Below are positions 1-5,668 of a stretch of 9,897 nt of DNA, one piece after another (position 1 is the first letter of the stretch; every line of letters starts with the position of its first letter). This stretch comes from an uncultured Bifidobacterium sp. (lineage in GTDB: Bacteria > Actinomycetota > Actinomycetes > Actinomycetales > Bifidobacteriaceae): contig CALNAE010000272.1 of NCBI GenBank assembly GCA_937874315.1, positions 1 to 9,897 of the forward strand. The letters are read 5' to 3'. Made by a program: the position numbers and the translations under genes. A model generated the notes under the pieces. The model saw nothing but the letters and a program-made list of their open reading frames with translations. It ran no database searches and had not been told where the DNA came from.

Positions 1-88
1 TGTGCATAAGAATCAGCAAGGTGAGCAGCAAACTGAACAGAACGATGATGATGCGGAGCACAAGCTTCACAATAGCCATAGCTGACAC
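1..88 (-). CDS. secG: Preprotein translocase subunit SecG, N-terminal fragment
   Basis: Only the first 29 codons lie in the window; the gene runs off the left edge. SecG is the small auxiliary membrane subunit of the SecYEG export channel. The visible protein begins MSAMAIVKLVLRI and then becomes a hydrophobic helix rich in Ile, Leu and Val that ends ...LLILMH, as expected of SecG's first membrane segment just before its usual Gly/Lys-rich cytoplasmic loop. I chose the GTG start at 88 because GGAGG (complement of 96-100) sits 7 nt upstream; the in-frame ATG at 79 would be 16 nt away. The gene follows tpiA by 96 nt on the same strand. A secG after pgk-tpiA is a common Gram-positive arrangement, and that context supports the call as much as the short sequence does. 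Confidence 0.8.
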   Translation of the reverse strand, partial: MSAMAIVKLVLRIIIVLFSLLLTLLILMH

Positions 89-184
89 TGGCGAACCTCC
101 ATAATGATGATACTTCTTGCAAGGATACCGCAAGGTGTTGAACATCGCGGCCGATACAACAAATTTGGAGACGGCGTTTCGCTT

Positions 185-1006
185 CTAGCGTTTCGCCTTT
201 TGCGTCAACCGAGCGATTCGGGACAATTCGTCGACGTCCAGGGACGCCCCTCCGATCAGGAACCCATCGACATCGGGCTCGTCAATAATCTGCATGCAAT
301 TCTTGGACGTCACCGATCCACCGTAGAGGATGCGAACCACATCGGCCACATGGTCGCCAAAGGTCTGACGCAGATCGTCCCTAATCGCCCTGGCGGCGTC
401 CTGAGCGGACTGAGGCGTTGCCACCATGCCGGTTCCAATGGCCCACACCGGTTCGTAGGCGACGATCAGCCTGCTTGCCTCTTCACCCGACAGATCCCTC
501 GTCACGTCATGCGCCTGTCCGACGGCATACTCCAACTCGATGCCCTGACGGCGCTCCTCGAAGCTTTCACCCAAGCACAGAATCGGCTGCATCCCAGCGG
601 CGAGCACCGCTCTGACCTGATCGACGATGTTGGCATCGTCTTCGGGATGGTATTTACGTCGTTCCGAATGGCCGACGATGACATAGCGACATCCCAGACG
701 CGCCAACATGTCGGCGGACACGTCACCGGTAAAGGCTCCTTGCGTGGTGACGGACACCGCCTGCGCGCCATAGGTGATATTGAGATTGTCAGCCTCCACG
801 AGCACCTGAATACTGCGCAACGCGGTGAAGGCGGGAAACAAGGCCACCTCGCAACGGCGATAGTCGTAGTGGGCGTCACGCAGGAGCCATGCCAATTTCT
901 GTACGAAATACGTTGCCTCAAGATGATCGAAGTTCATCTTCCAATTGCCCGCCACCAGAGGAACGCGTGTCGTGCCCTTGTGTCGAACCTGCTGCGTCGG
1001 AACCAT
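185..1006 (-). CDS. tpiA: Triosephosphate isomerase
   Basis: A cytosolic glycolytic enzyme that interconverts dihydroxyacetone phosphate and glyceraldehyde 3-phosphate. The 273-residue product shows all the family landmarks: AGNWKMN at 19-25 (catalytic Lys23, substrate-contact Asn21), GHSERR at 112-117 (electrophile His113), AYEPVWAIGTG at 183-193 (general base Glu185 and the flexible loop 6) and the phosphate-binding YGGSV and GGASLDV stretches near the C-terminus. Length is slightly above the usual 250-260 residues because of an N-terminal leader of about 14 residues before VPLVAGNW. I took the ATG at 1006; AGGAG (complement of 1019-1023) lies 12 nt upstream. A TTG at 1015 would add three residues but leaves only 3 nt to the same site. 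The gene follows pgk by 155 nt containing two strong hairpins, so its expression may be set separately from pgk. Confidence 0.97.
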   Translation of the reverse strand: MVPTQQVRHKGTTRVPLVAGNWKMNFDHLEATYFVQKLAWLLRDAHYDYRRCEVALFPAFTALRSIQVLVEADNLNITYGAQAVSVTTQGAFTGDVSADMLARLGCRYVIVGHSERRKYHPEDDANIVDQVRAVLAAGMQPILCLGESFEERRQGIELEYAVGQAHDVTRDLSGEEASRLIVAYEPVWAIGTGMVATPQSAQDAARAIRDDLRQTFGDHVADVVRILYGGSVTSKNCMQIIDEPDVDGFLIGGASLDVDELSRIARLTQKAKR

Positions 1007-1051
1007 GCCGATCAATCACTCCTGTCGCTTTCGATGTCGGACCCGCAAAAC

Positions 1052-1092
1052 GCATTGTGGGCATATCGCCGCCCACGATACGCCCACAATGC
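1052..1092 (-). terminator. Second stem-loop in the pgk-tpiA gap, possible terminator or attenuator
   Basis: The arms GCATTGTGGGC (1052-1062) and GCCCACAATGC (1082-1092) are perfect complements over 11 bp. Inside them a single A/C mismatch leads to a further 5-bp stem, TATCG (1064-1068) with CGATA (1076-1080), closing on a 7-nt loop. In the direction of transcription the stem is followed by G and then TTTT (complement of 1047-1050), a short, weak U-tract. That makes partial intrinsic termination possible but not certain. It ends about 30 nt before the ribosome-binding site of tpiA, so it could also act as a 5' leader structure or a stability element. Confidence 0.45.
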
Positions 1093-1100
1093 TAGCAGAC

Positions 1101-1154
1101 CATCAACGTGGGATCGTCGAATGCCTGATTGCAGTCGACGATCCCACGTTGATG
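1101..1154 (-). repeat. Perfect 20-bp inverted repeat (stem-loop) just downstream of pgk
   Basis: The left arm CATCAACGTGGGATCGTCGA (1101-1120) and the right arm (1135-1154) are exact reverse complements over 20 bp, separated by 14 nt that can form three more pairs (TGC 1122-1124 with GCA 1131-1133). The structure starts 7 nt after the pgk stop codon. It has no run of T on either side, so it is not a classic intrinsic terminator. It could be an mRNA 3'-end stabiliser, a processing site, a terminator that works without a U-tract, or a protein-binding dyad. It is only 8 nt from the second hairpin at 1052-1092. The dyad is certain; its function is unknown. Confidence 0.8.
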
Positions 1155-1161
1155 TGCCGGA

Positions 1162-2367
1162 CTACTCGAGTACCGAAAGACCCGGTAAGGTCTTTCCTTC
1201 CAAGAATTCGAGGGATGCGCCGCCGCCGGTGGAGATGTGCGAGAAGCCATCCTCGGCGAAGTGCATATTGCGCACGGCGGAAGCGGAATCGCCGCCGCCT
1301 ACGATCGTGAAGGCTCCGGCTGCGGTCGCGTCGACCAAAGCCTGGGCCACGGCGCGGGTTCCCTCGGCGAACTGGGCGACTTCGAAGACGCCCATCGGCC
1401 CGTTCCAGACCACGGTGCGAGAATCGACGATTTTGTCATGGAACAGCTTCGCGGACTTCGGCCCGATATCCAGTCCCATACGATCCGCGGGGATCGACTT
1501 GGCGTCGACGACCTCGGGGTTGATGGGCGTGTCGCCGGAGGGGAAGCCGGCGTTGACCACAATGTCGACCGGAAGGACAAGCTCGATGTCGTTCTTTTCC
1601 GCCGTTTCGATGTAGCCCTTGACCTTGTCGAGCTGATCTTTCTCAAGCAGCGAGGTTCCCACCTCGTAGCCCTTGGCCTTCAGGAAGGTGTAGGTCATGC
1701 CGCCGCCGATGATGAGGCGATTGGCCTTCGTCAGCAGGTTCTCGATCACGCCGAGTTTATCGGAGACCTTCGAACCGCCCAACACGACGGTTAACGGACG
1801 TTCCGGATCGTCCGTGGCCTTGGAGAGAGCGGTGACTTCCTTCTCGACCAGCAGACCGGCGGCGGCAGGCAGGTCGGCCGCGATGTCGTAATTCGAACCC
1901 TGGGCGCGGTGAACGACTCCGAAGCCATCGGATACGAAGGCTTCGCCGAGCTCGGCGATCTTCTTCGCATAGGCGGCGCGGACGGCCTCGTCCTTGCTGG
2001 TCTCCTCGGGGTTGAAACGGACGTTCTCCAGCAGCACCACGTCTCCGTCGGCCATGCCGGCGACGGTCGTATGAGCGCTCGGTCCGTAGGTATCGGACGC
2101 CAGGGGGACGGTGATGCCCAGCAGCTCGCCCAGCCGCTTCGCGACGGGAGCGAGGGAGAGCTCGGGGACGATCTTGCCCTTGGGGCGCCCTAGATGAGCC
2201 ATGAGGATGACCTTTGCGCCTTCGTCGCGCAAGGCTTTGATCGTCGGCAAGGCAGCCCTGATACGACCGTCATCGGTAATCGTGGTGCCATCCAGCGGAA
2301 CGTTGAAATCAGCACGAACCAGGACACGTTTGCCCTGGAGATCTCCAAGATCCTTGAGAGTCTTCAT
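1162..2367 (-). CDS. pgk: Phosphoglycerate kinase
   Basis: Transfers the phosphoryl group from 1,3-bisphosphoglycerate to ADP, making ATP and 3-phosphoglycerate in the cytosol. The 401-residue length is typical. Landmarks in order are VLVRADFNVPLD at 15-26 (substrate contacts Arg18, Asp20, Asn22), AHLGRP at 57-62, VVHRA at 151-155, LGGSKVSDK at 196-204 (Lys200 and Lys204), GGGMTYTF at 221-228, WNGPMGVFE at 321-329, the nucleotide-binding GGGDS at 357-361 and TGGGASLEFLEGK at 380-392. The ATG start at 2367 has AAAGGA ending 5 nt upstream. The gene lies 113 nt after whiA and is followed by the hairpin at 1101-1154 and then tpiA. No gap gene precedes it in the window, unlike the gap-pgk-tpiA order of many Gram-positive bacteria. 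All key residues I looked for are present. Confidence 0.98.
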   Translation of the reverse strand: MKTLKDLGDLQGKRVLVRADFNVPLDGTTITDDGRIRAALPTIKALRDEGAKVILMAHLGRPKGKIVPELSLAPVAKRLGELLGITVPLASDTYGPSAHTTVAGMADGDVVLLENVRFNPEETSKDEAVRAAYAKKIAELGEAFVSDGFGVVHRAQGSNYDIAADLPAAAGLLVEKEVTALSKATDDPERPLTVVLGGSKVSDKLGVIENLLTKANRLIIGGGMTYTFLKAKGYEVGTSLLEKDQLDKVKGYIETAEKNDIELVLPVDIVVNAGFPSGDTPINPEVVDAKSIPADRMGLDIGPKSAKLFHDKIVDSRTVVWNGPMGVFEVAQFAEGTRAVAQALVDATAAGAFTIVGGGDSASAVRNMHFAEDGFSHISTGGGASLEFLEGKTLPGLSVLE

Positions 2368-2443
2368 AGATATCCTTTCCTAACTGCGCAGCGTCAACGG
2401 ACGACGCCTACGGGAAGAGTCTGACGTGATATACGCCACATTT

Positions 2444-2466
2444 ATGATACTAGCGACAATGAACAA
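2444..2466 (-). promoter_or_regulatory. Possible pgk promoter elements in the whiA-pgk gap
   Basis: The 113-nt gap between whiA and pgk is long enough for a promoter and is locally AT-rich. On the minus strand it holds TATCAT (complement of 2444-2449), one mismatch from the -10 consensus, about 76 nt before the pgk start. The nearest -35-like hexamer, TTGTTC (complement of 2461-2466), is only 11 nt from TATCAT. It would need TAAATG (one base overlap downstream) as -10 to give a normal 16-nt spacing. The match is therefore weak. An independent promoter for the glycolytic genes here is plausible from context but not shown by the sequence. Confidence 0.25.
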
Positions 2467-2480
2467 GGCGTCCGGGAAGA

Positions 2481-3428
2481 TCAGTCGAGTTGTCCGCGCG
2501 TTTTCTGCGTCTTCTCGCTGAGCTGGAGCAAACGACGTATGCGTCCCGCGATCGCGTCCTTCGTGATGGGTGGATCCGCCAGTCGACCCAGCTCCTCCAG
2601 ACTCGCATCGGGATGATCAAGTCTGAGCTGTCCCGCTGCACGCAGGTTATCCGGCATCTGCTCGCCCAGAACATCGAAGGCCTTGTGGACCTTCTCCCCC
2701 GCCTCCGCGGCGGCCTTCGCGCTTCGGCGCATGTTTGCATCGTCGAAATTCGCAAGTCGATTCGCCTTGCCGCGAGCCTCGCCATCGGAACGTTTTCCGG
2801 TCCACTCGCGGGCCGATCTTGACGCCCCCATGATGATGAGCATCCGTTCGATGGCATCGGGGTCGCGCAGGGTAACGCGTTCGGAGCTGCGTAGCTGCCG
2901 CGCCCGGGCACTGATGCCCAAGCGGCGGGCGGCACCTTGCAGAGCCAAGGCGGTTTCATGCGTGGGGCAGATGATCTCGAGGTAACTTGCCTTTCCCGGG
3001 TCGGAAATCGCTCCGCGTGCCAGAAACGCACCGCGCCAAGCCGCTTTGATCTGTGCGATATTGCCGCTGACGATATCCGCGGGAAGGCCTTTGACCAACC
3101 GCATGCGCCGATCCAGCAGACCGGTCTGCAGTGCAAGCGCGGTCGCGCCTCGTTCCACGATGACGTCATATCGTTGCACGACCCCATAGGGGGTGGACCG
3201 TGTGGTGCTGCGGTTCAGCGTCTCCTTCTGAAAATATTTCATCACCGTATCGCTCAGCCATTGGGCGGCCGCTGATGAATCGAACTGAGCCCTGATAATC
3301 GCCTGATTATCAACGGGTCGGAGCCCGCCGCCAAAACGCATCATCGCCGAAGCCTGCGCCATTTTCGCGGCCGGCGAATCATTGTCGATTGCAGCGAGCT
3401 CGCTTTTGACATCGTCCAGAAGCGCCAA
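2481..3428 (-). CDS. whiA: WhiA family DNA-binding regulator
   Basis: WhiA is a conserved Gram-positive protein. It is a sporulation transcription factor in Streptomyces and is linked to cell division or chromosome segregation in Bacillus; its job in non-sporulating actinobacteria is less clear. The 315-residue product has the family's two parts. The N-terminal part is a degenerate LAGLIDADG homing-endonuclease fold, with RFGGGLR at 31-37 and RGAFLARGAISDP at 132-144. The C-terminal part is a helix-turn-helix segment at about 275-303 (ASLEELGRLADPPITK followed by a basic GRIRRL). The TTG start at 3428 is supported by AGGAGG 7 nt upstream and by the expected MALLDDVKSEL beginning. It follows rapZ, a common pairing, but without yvcK between them. 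Residue-level function cannot be judged further from the sequence. Confidence 0.96.
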   Translation of the reverse strand: MALLDDVKSELAAIDNDSPAAKMAQASAMMRFGGGLRPVDNQAIIRAQFDSSAAAQWLSDTVMKYFQKETLNRSTTRSTPYGVVQRYDVIVERGATALALQTGLLDRRMRLVKGLPADIVSGNIAQIKAAWRGAFLARGAISDPGKASYLEIICPTHETALALQGAARRLGISARARQLRSSERVTLRDPDAIERMLIIMGASRSAREWTGKRSDGEARGKANRLANFDDANMRRSAKAAAEAGEKVHKAFDVLGEQMPDNLRAAGQLRLDHPDASLEELGRLADPPITKDAIAGRIRRLLQLSEKTQKTRGQLD

Positions 3429-3435
3429 GAACCGA

Positions 3436-3441
3436 CCTCCT
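3436..3441 (-). promoter_or_regulatory. Ribosome-binding site that fixes the TTG start of whiA
   Basis: A full AGGAGG (complement of 3436-3441) lies 7 nt before TTG at 3428, the ideal spacing, and no ATG or GTG in frame is better placed. It supports TTG initiation, which usually lowers translation relative to ATG. Confidence 0.8.
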
Positions 3442-3584
3442 ACTTCTTGTTCTCTTTCGTACCCGTAGATCTCGTGAAACCGTCGTTCACGACATTGCCA
3501 CGGCTTTCTGTGATACCGAATGTCTTGGACAAGATTGAGGTTGTTGTCCTCATCGTGAGCCTCGAGATTCCACGATTCGAACGT

Positions 3585-4550
3585 CTACGCCGTTGCCGCG
3601 TGCTGGTGACGATGCAATTCACGAGCGGACACCGTCACCGAAAGACCGTGCTGGCGCAGCCTCTGGGCCAACGCGGCGCTCATGGCAACCGAGCGATGCT
3701 GACCGCCTGTGCAGCCGATGGCAATGGTGACAAAATGTTTATCCTCACGCGCGTACCCCTGAATGGCGATCAACATCGCCTTCACATAGGCATCGAGGAA
3801 TTCCTTGGCTCCTTCGCTCGAGAGCACATAGTCGCTCACCGGCGCATCCTGTCCGTTCAGTTCCCTGAGCCTCGGCACCCAGAACGGGTTGGGCAGGAAA
3901 CGTACATCGGCAACGAAATCGGCATCGAGAGGCACCCCGTATTTGAAACCGAAACTGAAGATATGCACCGCGACCGTGGACGGGCCGGAACCCAGCAGCG
4001 CTTCGTATAGCGTCGTCGAGAGCTGGTGGATGCTCAGATTGGATGTGTCGATCACCGTGTCGGCTCGCTCCTTGAGATTCGAAAGCAGCTCACGTTCCTC
4101 GCGGATGCCGTCGATAAGCCTGTTGCCGCGCTGCAGCGGATGTGGCCGGCGCACCGACTCATAGCGTTTGATCAGCACCTCGTCGCTGGCGTCGAGGAAC
4201 AGGATACGTGTTTTGACACCCAGATCGTCCAAATGGCTCAGCACTGCCGATAGGTCGTCAAAATAGCTGCGCGACCGCACATCAATCACGGTGGCCAGAC
4301 GGTGAACCTTGGATGCCGAGGCGGTCATCATATCGACCAGCGGAACCAACAGCTTCGGCGGCATGTTATCGACCACATACCATCCCATGTCCTCCACGCT
4401 GTCGGCCGCATGCGAACGGCCGGCACCGCTCATTCCGGTAATAAGCAGCACCTCGAACTGACTGGCCGGCTTCGCCTCGCTCGGGGACGACGTCTCGGAT
4501 GCGTCTGTGCCGTCGTTCGCATCATTCGTCTGTTGTGACATCGGATTCAC
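3585..4550 (-). CDS. rapZ: RapZ/YvcJ family nucleotide-binding regulator
   Basis: The family binds nucleotides; in E. coli RapZ is an RNA adaptor that directs RNase E to the small RNA GlmZ and so controls amino-sugar synthesis. The actinobacterial role is not established. The 321-residue product starts with a polar, probably disordered 30-residue leader. A P-loop follows, GMSGAGRS at 39-46, where Arg45 takes the place of the usual Lys. Next come YVVDNMPP, FLDASDEVLIKRYESVRRPHPL (split across a loop), then the C-terminal FSFGFKYG, DVRFLPNPFW and GCTGGQHRS (279-287) motifs that define the family. I chose GTG at 4550: it overlaps the aroE stop as GTGA and has AGGAGG 4 nt upstream. The ATG at 4541 (318 residues) is the alternative, with 13-nt spacing. 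Confidence 0.95.
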   Translation of the reverse strand: MNPMSQQTNDANDGTDASETSSPSEAKPASQFEVLLITGMSGAGRSHAADSVEDMGWYVVDNMPPKLLVPLVDMMTASASKVHRLATVIDVRSRSYFDDLSAVLSHLDDLGVKTRILFLDASDEVLIKRYESVRRPHPLQRGNRLIDGIREERELLSNLKERADTVIDTSNLSIHQLSTTLYEALLGSGPSTVAVHIFSFGFKYGVPLDADFVADVRFLPNPFWVPRLRELNGQDAPVSDYVLSSEGAKEFLDAYVKAMLIAIQGYAREDKHFVTIAIGCTGGQHRSVAMSAALAQRLRQHGLSVTVSARELHRHQHAATA

Positions 4551-5620
4551 AATACCTCCTGTAAAGCTGTTCTCATGGCATTCTCCAGCCGGATATCGAC
4601 CGATGGCGTTCGAGATGACGCCCGGACCTGGATGGAGCGGTCCGAAGACGATGAATCGGTGGGCAGAATCACTTGCGGTGTCCGTTGTCCCTTCCCCGTC
4701 ATCAGCATCACCTGCAGCATCGCCTGATACAGCAGCATTTCCTCGCCGCCGATCGCCAGACCCCCCGTACGACGCCACTGGGTGACCAGGGCACTCGGTC
4801 GAGGATCGTAGACAACATCCAGAAGAGTCGCATGGTTGTTTCGAATCCGGTGGTCCGGGCGCGAGGCCGACGTGCCCCACGCCCGGGCAACGGGGTCGGC
4901 GACATGGGAAGGCAGCGTGCTGATGACGATATCGGCCCGCTGCAATGCGGGGCATACGGCATCCAACGGCATGGTCGTGAAGTCGAAGCGTCTCGGATCC
5001 ATCTCCGCGAACCTACGCAGACCGGCTCCGGCCTCGGGATGGCGAGCGGCGACCCGCACGCTCAGATGGGCGGACAGCATGCTGCAGGCCGCCAACGCCG
5101 ACAGGGCCGTATTGCCGTTGCCGAGGATCACGACATCGAGCTGTCCAGCGCGATCACCCGCGCCGGGAACGGTGATGCCGCGTTCGGCCCACGCATGAAT
5201 GAGCGCCAGACGGATGCCGTCGACATCGGTATTGAACAGTCGTAGCCGTGAGCGCGACCTCAGTGCGGGGTGATTCGCGCAGTTCTCGATCCTCGCGTCT
5301 TCTGCGTCGTCCCCATGCTGCGCGGGCGGCGAGTGATCGATCACCACGGTGTTCGCCACACCGAGCGTCCGGCTCCAGTGGTCGGACGGTTCGCCGTACG
5401 GCATCACGGTGCGCTTGAGTGGCATCGTCAGGCTCAGTCCCGCCCAACTGCCATCGAGGGAGGAAAGGAAACGGGCAAGGCCCTCCTGTCCCATTTCAAC
5501 GCGCTCGTACCACCAGTCCGGCAGATTCAGCGTCGCATATGCGGCACGATGCAGCACCGGAGACAGGGAATGATCTATCGGCATGCCCAACACGGCGCAG
5601 CGATGTGCGATAACGCCCAT
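4547..5620 (-). CDS. aroE: Shikimate dehydrogenase
   Basis: Reduces 3-dehydroshikimate to shikimate with NADPH, the fourth step of aromatic amino-acid precursor synthesis. The N-terminal substrate domain has the shikimate-binding Ser18 and Ser20 (DHSLSP), the catalytic Lys69 (TMPLKR), Asn90 (GVANT) and the NTD motif at 130-132 with catalytic-site Asp132. The Rossmann domain has an altered glycine motif, LGNGNTA at 166-172, then DVVYDP at 268-273 and a Gln299-containing helix (LLYQAMLQVMLMTG) that closes the site. At 357 residues it is longer than the usual 270-290. The excess is an insertion at about 95-125 and a Ser-rich tail after residue 313. The ATG start at 5620 has TAGGAG and AGAGGG just upstream. 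It begins 48 nt after uvrC and ends by overlapping rapZ. Confidence 0.93.
   Translation of the reverse strand: MGVIAHRCAVLGMPIDHSLSPVLHRAAYATLNLPDWWYERVEMGQEGLARFLSSLDGSWAGLSLTMPLKRTVMPYGEPSDHWSRTLGVANTVVIDHSPPAQHGDDAEDARIENCANHPALRSRSRLRLFNTDVDGIRLALIHAWAERGITVPGAGDRAGQLDVVILGNGNTALSALAACSMLSAHLSVRVAARHPEAGAGLRRFAEMDPRRFDFTTMPLDAVCPALQRADIVISTLPSHVADPVARAWGTSASRPDHRIRNNHATLLDVVYDPRPSALVTQWRRTGGLAIGGEEMLLYQAMLQVMLMTGKGQRTPQVILPTDSSSSDRSIQVRASSRTPSVDIRLENAMRTALQEVL
4555..4560 (-). promoter_or_regulatory. Ribosome-binding site of rapZ inside the 3' end of aroE
   Basis: AGGAGG (complement of 4555-4560) lies within the last codons of aroE, 4 nt before GTG at 4550 and 13 nt before ATG at 4541. 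The spacing is a little short for the first and long for the second. The GTGA stop/start overlap tips the choice to GTG and suggests translational coupling of rapZ to aroE. Confidence 0.65.
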
Positions 5621-5668
5621 GGCGTCCCTCTCTCCTATTCGAACCGTCCCACCCGTACCATGTCCATG

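Noticed and set aside
173..197. Direct repeat GCGTTTCGC (174-182 and 188-196), also drawable as a small hairpin with an internal loop, straddling the tpiA stop codon.
   Set aside because: Short stems of 4 bp with a 3x3 internal loop and no U-tract; likely chance from codon composition.
1007..1015. TTG at 1015 as the tpiA start.
   Set aside because: It leaves only 3 nt to AGGAG, while ATG at 1006 is a better codon; the difference is three residues and remains unproven.
104..1615. A long open frame on the plus strand (503 codons) antisense to tpiA and pgk.
   Set aside because: It lies opposite two fully conserved enzymes, shows no recognisable domain, and is explained by GC-rich codon bias leaving the complementary frame open.
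3440..3622. A 60-codon minus-strand frame across the rapZ-whiA gap, very rich in Arg, Thr and Ser.
   Set aside because: It starts at a GTG inside the rapZ 3' end with no ribosome-binding site and resembles nothing known to me. It could be checked by ribosome profiling, but I do not call it a gene.
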